The notes: generated by a model not told the origin, from the letters alone. 64,000 nt of DNA from Clarkia xantiana subsp. parviflora (GCA_036873135.1 JAPTYO010000002.1:2934952-2998951), one strand, 5' to 3'; counted from the stretch's first letter, positions 48,387 through 60,752 are shown. Program-made: numbers and translations.

Positions 48387-48983
48387 TCATGTTACAGATA
48401 GATCCGCTGCACGTTTAACAAGAGTATGTGCGCGGGATACATTAATTCTAGGAACATGATAAATACAAGCCGGAATAATACTTAAAAGATGTTGGATATC
48501 CTGGACGATGCCGAAAACGGATGTGTTACAGCTTGTAGAAGAGGAGTCAATCTGATACAGCAAATTTGTCGAGTCTGTAGCCACCGTAATGGTGTATTGT
48601 GGAAACGACTGTGCTAACAGTAATCCTGCCCTGCATGCTAAACCTTCCGCCAAAATGGGATCATCTCCAGGTGCCGATACTACTGAGGCCGCAATAATTC
48701 TATACGAATCATCTACCAAAATAGCGCCTCCAAAGACTAAGTTCCTGCTGGCCCTTACTGCCCCATCGCATAGTACATTGGGCCTCCTGTGCGATGATGT
48801 TGGTTCGCTGACCCTCAACCTGCCACTGGTGGGGATTGTGGTGTCTCTTCCTATTCCTGAATTACAAACATTGGCATTATAATTATCATTAGTTACAACT
48901 CCTATGAACTGAAGGGTGGAAGAGGGGTTCGGAGTTTTGTTCCTAAAGATAACTGCATTGCGTTCTACCCATATACCCCACAT
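48387..48983 (-). pseudogene. RNase H domain (RVT_3) of a LINE-type element (copy B)
   Basis: A 198-codon frame reads MWGIWVERNAVIFRNKTPNP, a zf-RVT-to-RNase H linker of plant non-LTR elements. The RNase H fold follows, with acidic residues at LCDGAVRASRNLVFGG, DDPILAEGLA and VATDSTN and a C-terminal RAHTLVKRAADL. These fit the D-E-D active site, while the usual asparagine-histidine spacing near the end looks altered. Such domains are almost always pieces of dead LINEs, though some are annotated as host ribonuclease H-like proteins. No RT lies next to it. Confidence 0.65.
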
Positions 48984-48986
48984 CGC

Positions 48987-49833
48987 TGCAAGTTAGTTGA
49001 CGTTAGAACTAACAACTTATTGCGAGTGCCAATCGCAAGCATATATACATAGGGTTCAGGTATTTTCAATCATCAGTATTTCATTAGGTAACAAATTCTA
49101 CAAGTGTCATTAATTTATATGTTTTTCTTTCTAAAATTCTATTTGGTTGGGTGAACGGTTGGATCGGATGGATCCTATAAGGCAAATATCGCCATCTAGA
49201 GTTCATCATACCCAACTGTTCACTCAACCCAAAAGAGTTTTAAGAAAAAAAAATAACTATAAAAGTACATAAACCCTAAAGTATGGTTGACACGACTGGT
49301 AGTCGCGGATAAGGTTGTAAACGAGCCGAGTACTTGGCAAGCTCGACTCAGTTTACTCGAGCTCGAACTTGATCGAACCTTAATTTTTCAAGCTAGAGCT
49401 TGACTCTATTCAATACTCGGCGAGTTCGAGCTCGGCTCGAGAAGGTTAAAAAAAATTCATTTAAACTATAATGATGCACCTTAGCTTGAGCTCGAACTTG
49501 ACTCGATTAACTTTTGACTCGAACTCGAGCTCGAACTCAATATATACATATATAATATGATTATGTAAAGCTCGAAAAACTCGAAATAAAACTCGAACTC
49601 GACTTGAATAAGCAAAACAAAAAAGATCGATTAGGCTTGCGAGCCTCTCGAGTCGAGTACCTGTGGACTCGAACTCGACCCGGTATCAGAAAAAGCTCGA
49701 GTCGAGCTCGACTCGAAATTTAGCGAGTCGAATTCGAGTATCGACCGACCCGATCTCGAGTAGCTCACGAGTAGCTTGACTCGTTTATACCCCTAGTTAC
49801 GGAAAGTCGTTAGTTCTAACGTCAACTAGTTTG
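48987..49833. mobile_element. Outer DNA element split by a nested hAT element
   Basis: The left arm, TTAGTTGACGTTAGAACTAAC (48993 onward), matches the inverse of the right end, CTAGTTGACGTTAGAACTAA, at about 49,808-49,829. The similarity continues on the far side of the inserted element at 49310-49795 (AACCATACTTTAGGGTTTAT against CATATATACATAGGGTTCAG). A further 115-base hairpin sits at 49,131-49,245 (ATTTGGTTGGGTGAACGGTT and inverse). The termini are approximate. Confidence 0.55.
49310..49795 (+). mobile_element. CTCGAG-rich hAT-like element, nested
   Basis: The ends TAAGGTTGTAAACGAG and (inverse) TAGGGGTATAAACGAG match at most positions. The flanking octamers GTCGCGGA and GTTACGGA match at six of eight, consistent with an 8-base duplication. 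The interior is GAGCTCGA/TCGAGTCGA-rich and non-coding. It is the inverse of the copy at 20082-20624. Confidence 0.7.
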
Positions 49834-50338
49834 TCGTAACTAATAATTACAATATATGCTATTCTGGTAATAAATTTTTAAAAAATTGCTATTGATTTCA
49901 AAATAGTGTAATTTAAGGAGAAAAATTTGTATTATATATATATTGGGAATATATATGCTCATACAATGTAATATACTATAATATATATTCTAAAATATAT
50001 TACATATTATAATTATATATAAAAATAATTTTTTTATGTATAATATGGTAAAAGAAAATATTCAGATATATATAGTATTATAAATATAATATAAGATAAT
50101 AGTTAATAAAAATAATATTTGTGAATGTATGTGATGTAAAGAAGGAGAAAGATGATGAGCGAAAATATTACTCAGTTTATTGGTTTTAGAATTTGATGGA
50201 TGTGGCGCGTGGTGAAGTCACAGTAGGATTTATTAATATTAATATGATAAAAAAATAGTAAGTTGTCGAGAGAGAATTGAAAATGAAATTGGACACGTGT
50301 ATGCCTCACATTTACAAGACAGAGAGTAAGACAGCCTT
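49834..50338. other. AT-rich spacer
   Basis: TATATA-rich sequence with no recognisable feature. Confidence 0.5.
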
Positions 50339-50608
50339 TCAGGGCAGGTGATGTTCGTCCGTCAAAAGTGGGTCTATTCCGAAAGCCGAGGCGATATAGA
50401 CTGCAGAATTCTTACAAGATTCGTCGTACCAAAAGGCAGCTCCAAAAACAATATTTAAATAAGCTCGTACGACCCCATCACAAATAAGTATGTGCTTGAC
50501 AAGTGATGGGGCGTGTCGTCTGCCGGCTACTAGTCTATCGAGTTTGGAGGCCCTGGTTGGCCTGGAGCACAAATGAATGCACTTACCAATCAAAAAGAAT
50601 ATTACCAA
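50339..50608 (-). pseudogene. RNase H relic of a LINE-type element (copy C)
   Basis: The frame reads ILICDGVVRAYLNIVFGAAF, matching LCDGAVRASRNLVFGGAI of copy B at 48387-48983. It then continues DPLLTDEHHLP where copy B has DPILAEGLA, so the catalytic glutamate is lost. The domain stops there. It is a truncated sibling of copy B. Confidence 0.6.
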
Positions 50609-51030
50609 TAAAGCTCTAAGGAAATCACGTCATATTTTTTTAAAACAATTTTTTTTTTGGATGTACATAATTTTTTTTCTAAAGATATATTAGATTGAGC
50701 GAACTGTATGACTAGATGAATCATTATTTCCAAAAGGGTAAATGGCTTTAGCTCTTTTGGGTTCAGCCGACTATATAGCCATACTCAATGTCTTTTTACA
50801 AAAACCACAAAACTATCTATCCCTAAAAAAATGCTTTATTTCTTTAAGAAGCAAGTTGGTAATTAGTTTTCAAATTTTTCTTTATTGTATTTCATTTACA
50901 TAATAATGTTATTGAAGAGATTTTTTTTTTTCTAAATATAAATATAAGATAGAAATAATACATCAACAAAAAGAAGCAAGAAAACGTTTCATAATTAATT
51001 TTTTTAGGGTTAATTTTATGGACCACTATC
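50609..51030. other. AT-rich spacer
   Basis: Poly-T and poly-A runs; nothing recognised. Confidence 0.5.
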
Positions 51031-51035
51031 GTTCG

Positions 51036-51155
51036 AGTCTAATTGGGCCTAGGGTTTACGAGATACTATGTTATGAATCCTTTTTCTTTAAGATAAAAAA
51101 AAAAAAAAATCATTTTTCTGAGTTCTTTAGGCCTAGGTTAGGCCCAAAAATTCAA
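51036..51155 (+). promoter_or_regulatory. eL13 promoter: site II and telo-box motifs
   Basis: AATTGGGCCTAGGGTTTACG (about 51,040-51,059) combines a site II word (TGGGCC) with a telo-box-like AGGGTTTA. TTAGGCCTAGGTTAGGCCCA (about 51,129-51,148) adds further GGCCCA words. This pairing is typical of plant ribosomal protein gene promoters and is placed 80-200 bases before the likely leader exon. Confidence 0.65.
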
Positions 51156-51858
51156 AGTTAATCTTGGCCGTCGATTTTAGGTCTTCGCGGATATAAATAT
51201 AGCACAGATCATCTTCTCCTTTCCTCTGTGGCAGACATCCTCCGAGTGGCAAATAGACGTCGGCAGCATCTCCAGGTACCAAAGTGTCTCGCATCAAGCC
51301 CTTCTACGCTGTTGATCTCTTCTCAATGTCTGAGTTGATGCTCTAGATAGCTGCGGGCCAGTTTCTTTTGCTGAGTCGTTGTTAATCGTTCTTTGCTGTT
51401 CATCTCAGTGTTTGTCAAGTCATTATCTGAGTGTTAAAGACAATATTTTTGCCATTTTTGCTGCTTACCTGGTATTGCAGCTTATTTTTGAGACCTCGAT
51501 TGTTGACCATTAATAAGTATAATATTTCAGCAATGTTAGTTGGAGCTGAGATCTGGGTATTTACGTGAGTAACAGCTTAGCTGTGGCTAGTTATAATCAC
51601 AATATAGTGATTAATATTGGATTTGAAGTTTCTTTGGTAAAATATTGGCTATAAAAGTTTCTTTGGTGAAATGTTATTCCAAATTTAAGTGTCCTGATTT
51701 GTTCATGCGTTCATTTTGGTTCTATATACGTGCGATTCCTGCTCGAGTTTGTGTTTATGGAAATTGAAATGATTTTTTGTTCTAACCCGTTTTCTTCAGT
51801 AGTTTCTATATTATGTTCTAGCCTTTGTCTTATGCTATGCAATTTCAGGTAAGCCACA

Positions 51859-53092
51859 ATGAAGCATAACAACGTTATCCCCAACAGTCACTTCAAAAAG
51901 AACTGGCAGACCCGTGTCAAGACATGGTTCAACCAGCCTGCCCGCAAGGTCAGGAGACGTTCTGGTAAGTGACTCTTTCAACCTTAGAGAATTTCAGTCC
52001 CTAAATATGGATTTGGTTTGGTCTCTCGAGTCCTTCTCTGTTTCCTGCTTATTATTATGATTTTGTTATTCAGAGAGACAAAAGAAGGCCGTCAAGATCT
52101 TCCCAAGGCCCACAGCTGGACCTCTTCGCCCCATTGTCCATGGACAAACTGTGAAATACAACATGAAAGTCAGAGCTGGAAGGGGTTTCTCTCTTGAAGA
52201 GCTGAAGGTTTCAAATTCACTGCCTCATCAGCTTATTGTTCTTGTTTGTGTTTGGTAATAATTTTCTCAAATTTGTTATCTTTTTCATGTATATTACAGG
52301 CAGCAGGTATCCCCAAGAAACTTGCTCCAACAGTTGGAATTGCTGTCGACCATAGGCGCAAGAACAGATCTTTGGAGGGGCTTCAGGTCAATGTGCAGAG
52401 GTTGAAGACATACAAGGCTAAGTTGGTTGTCTTCCCAAGGAGGGCCAAGACCTTCAAGGTATAAAATTTTGAAACTTAGTGTCTTAGAATAAGACACATT
52501 TAGTCTTTATTGGTAAAACTTAATTGGTATTCAACATCAATTATCACTTGAACATGCAACAATATATAGCAGTGGAAATGTTTCTCTTATTTTTCATTAT
52601 CTGGAACATGCCTTGCTCCATGGCCTGCCTTTTCATCAGGAAGATGAATCTTTATGCCTGGAAGCTGTCTATATAGCATCAAATAGCAAGTTATACGCGA
52701 AATTTAACAACTATATTGAAAGTCTTGCCTTATTATCTTTTACTTCGCTTGAAATGTTTAATTAGTACATCTGTGTCCTGTTCTCTTTATACCTTCTCAT
52801 TTGATAGATGAATCCTAGTTGTAATAATAATCTATCTTGTCTGATGTCAATTTGAACTGTATCTTTGCAGGCCGGTGACTCAACTGCTGAGGAACTTGCA
52901 AACGCCACCCAGGTGCAAGGTCCTCTGTTGCCTATTGTTAGCGAGAAGCCCACTGTGGAGCTTGTGAAGGTGACTGATGACATGAAGTCATTCAAGGCCT
53001 ATGGCAAGCTTCGCGTTGAGAGGACATTCGCTCGTCATGTTGGTGCGAGGTTGAAGAGGGCAGCAGAAGCTGAGAAGGACGAGAAAAAGTAG
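51859..53092 (+). CDS. RPL13: 60S ribosomal protein L13 (eL13)
   Basis: Four coding exons: 51859-51964, 52074-52207, 52300-52458 and 52871-53092. All are GT-AG and in phase, giving 206 residues, the normal length. The protein starts [20 protein letters not shown] and includes [64 protein letters not shown] and a lysine-rich [12 protein letters not shown] tail. It is a structural protein of the large cytosolic ribosomal subunit. A leader intron is likely: exon ending CATCTCCAG at 51275, acceptor ATTTCAG at 51847, with the ATG 12 bases into the next exon. The sequence is very well conserved and gives no sign of decay. Confidence 0.96.
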
Positions 53093-55300
53093 AAACTTTT
53101 CTGTTGCTGGTTTGTTGTTTACCAGATTTTGAATGCAAGATATTTGGGTTTTAATTAGGGTTTCTTTGCTGGATAATACTTTTGATATGATGGATGGTAC
53201 AACCTTTCTATGGTTATTATCTTGGTACTTTTTATGTTGTCTCAGATCTTCATCTTGTTATGTTTTCTGCCTTTTTGAGTTGCCTGATATCTCAAAGTTG
53301 ATCCTTGTGGTCTACTTTTGACAATCAAATTAAATATGGACATAGCCCTTTGGAGGGTTGGTTCTTGTTTGCTTTAAAACCAAACCTTACCTTATGGTTC
53401 TCAAATAATTAATCTTGAAGTGAATTAAGCTAGATATTTGTCCATTCATAAGAGTCCACCTAATAGTTTGCAACAAAATAAAGAACTTGCACATTAGATG
53501 AAGTTCAGATAGCATTTCGCTAATAAACCACTCTTGCCCAAGAAAGATAACTATATCTTTTCTAGTAAGCTTGTCAATTTCTCACACGACATGATAGTAT
53601 AATAATGACACGCATGAAAACAATACGATAACACGAAACGATATAACAAAACGATAAGTCAAATTGATGACTTCTAATAAATATTTTCTTTATGAAATGA
53701 GCGTAGTCCTAGGTTGAAATCTGTTATGGGTTCGGATCTGAATCCAGAACATCTTGGCCTGAGTTCAAATTGGGATTTAGTTTAAAACAATTGAAACTGA
53801 ATATGAAGATGAGAAGGGTAAATCTGTTTATTCTTGTTAAAAAAAATATGACATTTAACGGCACAGATAGATGAAATTATAAGAGACGATATAATTAACA
53901 ACATACAACGGATGCAATTAACAATAGAAAAAATATGTTGGTGCATTAATCAGTGAGAAAATACACGTTGGTTGAAATTTCCGTACGAGAGAAATATGTA
54001 GATGCAACGAGGCCTTTTTTCATCTATGAAGTTATTATTATATTGTAGTACTGTTGGATTAGAAATCGCAATTCATACGTACTATTCTTCGTATTAATAA
54101 TCGTGTCGTGTTAAATTTACTGAACACGAACATGCATAGTAAGTTTATTGTGTCACATTTTACAAAAACGAACACAGTACATTTTTTTCGCGCGTGTTCA
54201 TGTTGTGTTAACTTAATCAGTTATACAGCTCCATACAAGATCTTTAAGTTAAAATCAAAACAATGAACTTCACATAACAAACATTATGAATTATTTATTA
54301 GTATTAATAAGTTTGTAATATATAGTTGACAGACTTTAAAAATTAAACCATTAATTGAAAAACAAAAATTAAGAATTAAATTTAATAGTACAACTTTATT
54401 GTGCGTGTCATATTATAATACCTAAATACGATTACGAAACGAAAATTATATTGTAATAATAATATTTGTACTATTATATATCGTTATGTCATCTATTAAC
54501 TCAAACTTTTTTTCTTCGTGGTATCGTGTGTGAAATTTTCATTACTATGATGATGATGGCCTCTTTGGTCATGCTTGAGTACTCAGTTTATGGACCTCCA
54601 TTGTTTATGCATTGTTATATTCTAAATTAACTTAATAGTCTAGGTACGGCTAGTAAAAAAATATTTTCCTTTAAATTATTGTGGATTTCTAAGAGGAATG
54701 TTATTATTGTATTGATCCCAAGGGTGGTTTACTTGCACTATATAAATAACAAAATTTAGACATTTAATGTGGAGGCAAAGAACACCATGCATGCATCTCC
54801 CAAATTTATGGATGGATGATGAAGTTGGAAGGTTGAGAAATGCTGCTAAAAATCTTACAAGTTTCATTCAGGACAAAAACATGATCGATCCCTAACAATT
54901 AGGCCGTAACTAACAACCTAAGGAATGGGAGGATAGATAGAATAGAAGTGCACATGCCCCACACGATACCACTTTCTTTAATTGTTGTCCGCAACCAACA
55001 CGAAAACTTTGACCCCATTTGACCTTAGCCATGGCTTGACCAGTCAACGGACCTAGACCCCTGGTTAGGGTCACCCGGTCCGGCAAGCTATGCCATTAAG
55101 GTCGGTTCGTTCCTCTATCCAATATGCTTTGGGTTGCTATAGCCTATATGGTCTAGACTAGAATCGTCCATAATAGTTGTCTACTCAAGTCATATATGCT
55201 TTGTTAGCATTTAACTACTATTTTATTAACAAACAAACATAACACTGACATGAAACTTCTGAACTTACTTACAATTGATTAATTATAAAAACAAGTAAAC
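53093..55300. other. eL13 3' flank and AT-rich spacer
   Basis: The 3' untranslated region runs to about 53,340. 53,580-54,500 has loosely inverted AACACGAAACGATA / CGTGTCGTGTT words resembling a decayed hAT MITE, but termini are unclear. The 54676-54867 frame is not recognised. Confidence 0.4.
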
Positions 55301-55305
55301 AAACT

Positions 55306-55377
<72 letters not shown>
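55306..55377. repeat. (AAT)n microsatellite
   Basis: About 23 uninterrupted TAA/AAT units, roughly 590 bases upstream of the AOX start codon. Likely length-polymorphic. Confidence 0.95.
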
Positions 55378-55789
55378 GATTTAAAAGAATACAATTTGAA
55401 TTTCTCCATTATTTATTTGGTCATTTTTTTTATGTGGAGGGTTTATTGTAGTGCAATTAGAATCCACAATAAGATTGGTCACATTCAACTTGGCGAATCA
55501 TTAATGCCCTTTGGACAGATCACGTTGACCCGAAAATGCCCCTACTTGTTTCCCAAGTATATCCCACCACTTTCAGCTGACATATTTAGAAAGGCACCTT
55601 TGCCCTTGTATTTCCTCATCTTTACTACAATACCCTCCCTTTAAAGCGGTCTTACAAAACAAAGATGGACGAACATTCGTTTTTTGGGCGGCGGGTCAAA
55701 CATAACTGGCTGGCTTCTTCCCCAAGAATAAAAGGGCAAAACGGGAAATTCAGATGCAACTGGCGCTTAATTTACCACGTTTAGAAGAA

Positions 55790-55855
55790 TCAATTGTCCA
55801 CGTAACCAGGACCAACTCACGTAGCAGCCGTTGTGGTTATGATATAAAAACGTCC
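55790..55855 (+). promoter_or_regulatory. AOX core promoter
   Basis: A TATA-like GATATAAAAAC lies at 55841-55851, about 120 bases before the ATG. Two ACGT-containing words (CCACGTAACC near 55,799 and CTCACGTAGC near 55,816) lie just upstream; such ACGT cores are bound by bZIP and NAC-type stress regulators. Function is inferred. Confidence 0.5.
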
Positions 55856-55969
55856 TTAAACCCCTCACACATTCATCAATTCATCGTGAGAAAAAAAGCA
55901 GAAAATTCTCCTATACAACACAAAACGATAAACCCCTTCCAACATTCTCGCGCTTGATCAAAGACGACA

Positions 55970-57832
55970 ATGATCGGACGCAGTGGTTCAAGGCTGGCCG
56001 GAGCGGCTCTAACGGCGGCCAATCACCGCCTCCTCTCGACCTACTCCTTGCTCGGTGTCTCTTCCGAGGCTGCATCCAACACTGCTCTGAACCAGCTGGT
56101 TGGTGGTGGCCCCGCTAGGTCAATGACCGTTTCCTGGATTAGGGGTCCAGCAGTGGGATTACGCTACCAGAGCACGGCGGCGGTCGGTGAGAATCCAAAG
56201 AGTAAGGAAAAGGATGAGAAGGCGACCGGATCTACTGCCTTGAAGAAGGAGATTGGGAGCTACTGGGGCGTTTCGCCTGCTAAGGTCACCAGGGAGGATG
56301 GAACTCAATGGAAATGGAACTGTTTTAGGGTAGGTTCATATTTCCCTAACCTCTTCCTTATTGCTTGATTCTTTCTGCAGTTTTCTGTGCTCTGATCAGT
56401 ATAATGCCCCATAACTGATCAGAATATTCATGGAGAAACTTTCCGAGGAAGTTGAAGGGGTGGCTGCAGTTTATAGGAGCATTTCTCTCTTCCGATGACA
56501 TTTTTTTTGTTTGGAAATTGATCTTGCTCCTAAGTTCACCCCTGAGTCGTATCCTCGAGCATATAACAACCAAATTCCAAGAGCAATTTCTATAGTTGGA
56601 TTATTGCCTCAGTTGAGGCGAGATCTTCCCTTATCCTCCATAGATAGTGCGTAATATCATCACCACATTTTAAGTTTATGATACAGATAGATAATGCGGT
56701 TTCTGAGATCTGATCATGTAAGCTAAATTGTCTTTTTGGCGGTTATGGATGCAGCCATGGGAGACGTACCAGGCGGATCTGTCAATCGATCTGACGAAAC
56801 ACCATGCTCCTAAGACATTCATGGACAAGATCGCCTACTATACAGTCAAATCTCTGAGGCTCCCAACTGATATATTCTTCCAGGTACGGTCTTCTCTTTG
56901 ATTGCATAATTTGAGTTACAGATGTGTTAAGACATTTTTCCGCCAAATATTTATATTTCTCAATTGTTCTGATGTGCTGCTGATTTCTTTAGAGATTGTT
57001 TGGATCTTGGTTATCAAAGATTAAAAAGTCTAGAAATGAAAGTTTGGTCAGAATCTAGGTAGATTAAAGTTGTATTGAAGAATCCTATGAATCTAAATGG
57101 TCAATGCTTGGACCCCTTTATGAATCGAATCTGCTAATTTCTTATGCCTTCGATGGTTGTAACTGAGAGATGAATGATTTGACTAAATTCCTTGATTACA
57201 TACATACAGAGAAGATACGGGTGCCGAGCAATGATGCTGGAAACAGTAGCAGCCGTGCCAGGCATGGTAGGAGGCATGCTTCTGCACTGCAAATCCCTCC
57301 GCAGATTCGAGCAGAGTGGAGGTTGGATCAAAGCTCTTCTCGAAGAAGCAGAGAATGAAAGGATGCACCTGATGACATTCATGGAAGTTGCCAAGCCCAA
57401 GTGGTACGAGCGAGCTCTTGTTTTCGCGGTTCAGGGCGTCTTCTTCAATGCTTACTTCCTGGGATACTTGATCTCCCCAAAGTTTGCACACCGAATGGTG
57501 GGGTACCTTGAGGAGGAAGCAATCCATTCTTACACAGAGTTCTTGAAGGAGCTGGACAAAGGCAATATCGAGAACGTCCCTGCCCCTGCAATCGCCATTG
57601 ACTACTGGAGGCTGCCTCCTGGGTCCACTCTCAGGGATGTGGTGATAGTTGTTAGGGCAGATGAGGCTCACCATCGCGATGTCAATCACTTTGCATCGGT
57701 AAATAATTAATTTTGGTTTTGATGATTGGATGTATGTTATGATTGGATTTTAATTAAATGAATGGAATGCAGGATATACATTGCCAAGGACGGGAGTTGA
57801 GGGAAGCTCCAGCTCCTATAGGATATCACTGA
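55970..57832 (+). CDS. AOX1: Mitochondrial alternative oxidase (AOX1 type)
   Basis: Four exons: 55970-56329, 56755-56883, 57210-57698 and 57773-57832. All are GT-AG, phase 0, giving 345 residues in the classic four-exon AOX1 layout. An Arg/Ser/Ala-rich presequence (about 1-65) targets mitochondria. Regulatory cysteines are both present: C118 in WKWNCFRPWETY and C168 in RRYGCRAMM. Di-iron ligands are visible in MLETVA (E174), ENERMHLM (E213, H216), [10 protein letters not shown] (E265) and [10 protein letters not shown] (E315, H318). AOX takes electrons from ubiquinol to oxygen without proton pumping at the inner membrane and is induced by stress and by respiratory block (family knowledge). 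The protein ends [10 protein letters not shown], the usual terminus. Confidence 0.96.
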
Positions 57833-59099
57833 TGAGAAGGTGCAGGATATGAAGGTGGCGACACTAATAATAAAAGGGGACTTAGTGATGAAAGAGTTGG
57901 ATGTAAATAGATTTACGTATAGACTTGTGAAGTTGATGTTATCATCCAAAACTTGACGAGTTTGGTTATGTTCGTTTCAGTTGTCAATTTTGTCATTGAA
58001 TTGATCAATCAATATTCAATAACATGTGTATCGTTGCTATTGTTGTTGTTTTATGTGGTAGGGATTTTTTTGTTTGTTTGTTTTCAAAGAAAGAAGACCA
58101 ACAATGTATTATCTATCGAGGTTAAAAAACTTAAAACGGTTGGAAAATTTAAGGACTCTTTTCAAGGTTTATCAAGATGCGGCCTTCTTCTACTTACCTA
58201 AAGAGAAGTTGGGGCTACCAATCCAACGGCGTGAAATATTTGTTTCTCATAAAAATTTAAAATACTCTATCTGTGCATTATATTTTCCAATCCAATATTG
58301 ATATCATATGTTATAATGACGGGCTAAGAATATATAAATAGTCCCAAGTATATATATCATTTTGTTAATTGTTGTCGCAATTTAAAATATTAATATTCAT
58401 TATTCCAATTAATAGAATTTTTGCTTTCCACTTTTTTGAATACGATGCTAATTTTGGCGTTTTAATAAATGAAAATATGTTCGACACTTTCTGAAGTATC
58501 AGATTATTTTTTAAAGAAAAGAAATGAAAATCAACTAATCTAATTATTGAGATATCAAATATTAAAATTGTAACTTTGGAACAACTATTGGTAATATAAC
58601 ACATAGTTGAGATTTGTTTTATATTCTTATTGTTATAATGTCTGTTGGAAAAATGATTACACTGATCAATAGGGAAGTTACATGATGAATTCATCTTTTT
58701 TGTCATGCAATTTCATTAATATTATCATATCGAATAATTCATGAATACTATCGACTACCACATCTTCTTCAAACTCATATTCCCTATATCAAATCCAGTA
58801 GCATGTAGCAAACTGTGGTTTTGAATTCATATGAATGAAGATAAGTAAAGATGAATGCAGTACAAATATACAATATTTTCGAATCATGTGATTCTTTTTT
58901 AATTACTTGGTAATGCATTGCATAAACTATTTGTGTTTGACACATGGCCGAGGCCAACTAACGAAACTTTTTTTTTGACTGACACAAATATAATATGCTC
59001 TTGTGATTATTAAACAAAAATTATAATGGACTTGAATTTTCAGAATAACATTCAGAATCTTAATAACCTCATAAAAAGAAACTTGAATTTTCTCCGATC

Positions 59100-59146
<47 letters not shown>

Positions 59147-59381
59147 TAATGGACTTTTTTTTTTGTAAAAAATATAATGGACTGACAACCTATAAATACA
59201 TTATAATAGTAGAATCCTAAGGAAGTGTTTGGAATTTGGATAGATATAATATGTGATGTAATATATAATATGTTATATACTGTAAAAATTGTATATAACA
59301 TTATTTTAGAAGTCTCGGACCCTTGAATTCTTGTCTCTTGATAGAAATTAGTTCGATTTTACCGATTTAAAAGTATGAGAT
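57833..59381. other. AOX 3' flank and AT-rich spacer
   Basis: 3' untranslated sequence to about 58,050, then AT-rich DNA. A (TAA)n run lies at 59,103-59,146. The open frames here are poly-Ile/Asn noise. Confidence 0.5.
59103..59146. repeat. (TAA)n microsatellite
   Basis: About 14 ATA/TAA units in AT-rich spacer. Confidence 0.9.
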
Positions 59382-59453
59382 GGGCGTTTGGTCTAGTGGT
59401 ATGATTCTCGCTTTGGGTGCGAGAGGTCCCGAGTTCGATTCTCGGAACGCCCC
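59382..59453 (+). tRNA. trnP-UGG: tRNA-Pro (anticodon UGG)
   Basis: A 72-base cloverleaf. The acceptor stem GGGCGTT (59382-59388) pairs with AACGCCC (59446-59452), with a C discriminator base. The anticodon stem is CTCGC/GCGAG around loop TTTGGGT, giving anticodon TGG. The A-box-like TGGTCTAGTGGTA and B-box GAGTTCGATTCTC are both present. No CCA is encoded and there is no intron, as for a plant nuclear tRNA. A Pol III stop signal is weak: the first TTTT is about 20 bases downstream. The longer frame running through it is an artefact. Confidence 0.95.
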
Positions 59454-60191
59454 TCTTTGTGGTTTCCCTCGCTTTTGCATAAAGCTAACAAACAACAAGC
59501 AATTTGGGCTAAATTCCCGTTACAGCCCACAGGCCATAATCGCTTGTGTCCCACTGTTATTGTAAAAATTGTGGTTTTAAACTTTTAATAGTTATATCAC
59601 ATTACTACTGCACGCCAATATTCGACCAGGTGGCCTTTGAAACTGAGAACATGTTATAGGTTCGTTTTTTTAATTTTTTTAAAGAATTCATTAAATGATT
59701 AACTTAATGAAAAGCATAATGATGAGCATAAAGAACATTCGGAAGTTGATTATGATTAGCATAATATTTTTTTGGCATGCCTCTTTATTTTATTTGCATA
59801 TATACCACTTCCAAATTAGCATTTAACGAAATTTAGATGGAAAGTTATAAACTAACTAACCATTCAACAACACTTGGAAATGTATGTAGCAAAAGGATGC
59901 AGATCCTCTACCCACTATTTATGTCCTAGATCGTATCTCACCATTAAGATTTTGATACGTGTTTTATGTGTAATTATTTTTTTGTTTTTTTTTTCTTTCT
60001 AAAACTCTCTAAAACTCTATTGATATTGGTGAACCCTAAAAGAAAAATATTAAATCTAAGACACATATCAAAATCTTAATGGTGAGTCACGATAGAAAGT
60101 GTGGGGAGGAGATCTGAATCCGTAGCAAACAGTTAGCATATATTAAAAAAACATAGGTATAAACATAAATAATCAAATAAATTCTTAACCC
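59454..60191. other. AT-rich spacer
   Basis: A short inverted repeat lies at about 59,930-60,090 (GTATCTCACCATTAAGATTT against AAATCTTAATGGTGAGTCAC type sequence, loop about 100 bases), possibly a small MITE. No gene seen. Confidence 0.4.
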
Positions 60192-60193
60192 TA

Positions 60194-60752
60194 AGGGCAT
60201 GTTTGTTGCAATGTATAAGGATATCCTAATACATGCGTTAATAATATGATTGATTTGCACATTTGTTGGTATTAGCTAATATATATATATATATATATAT
60301 TAGATAATATTCATTTATATAATAAATCATGTATTAGATAGGTCTCATCAATTTTATAGTATTATTTAATACATATTGTCTAATAACCTAAATAACAGTA
60401 CCCATAGTGGATAATGACTCTGTCGACCTTGGTTCATATTCATGTGACCTCGGGTTGGGCTCCGAGCCGGCGAGCTCAGACTGAGCTCCGGCAACTTCGG
60501 CCCGCACTCTAACAAATTCGGGCAAGGCTACAACGATCTCGAATCAAGCTTCCGTGACCTCGTGCCATACTAATAATAATAATAATTTTAAAAAAGTATA
60601 TATGTACTTAAGGTCATTTAGATTCTTTTAGTGAAGCTATAAGTATATATACTAATACAAAAGTTTGGGGTTTATCCAAATATTGTATTAGCTAAACATC
60701 TTGATACTTAGCTAATAAGTGTAGTAGTTAATACATTTAAACAAACGTGCCA
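60194..60752. mobile_element. Tourist/Harbinger-like element with GC-rich core
   Basis: The left end, AAGGGCATGTTTGTTGCAATG, and the inverse of the right end, TATGGCACGTTTGTTTAAATG, match. The flanks TAA and ATA resemble the 3-base duplications of PIF/Harbinger elements, not exactly. The arms are AT-rich, but 60,420-60,570 is a GC-rich core (GACCTCGGGTTGGGCTCCGA...) unlike either side. Confidence 0.5.

Noticed and set aside
52459..52870. snoRNA in eL13 intron 3
   Set aside because: Ribosomal protein introns can host snoRNAs, but I found no convincing paired C and D boxes.
57183..57689. 168-codon antisense frame over AOX exon 3
   Set aside because: Mirror of a strongly conserved coding exon on the other strand; no recognisable domain.
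59380..59565. 61-codon protein at 59380
   Set aside because: It runs through the tRNA-Pro gene and beyond with no family resemblance.
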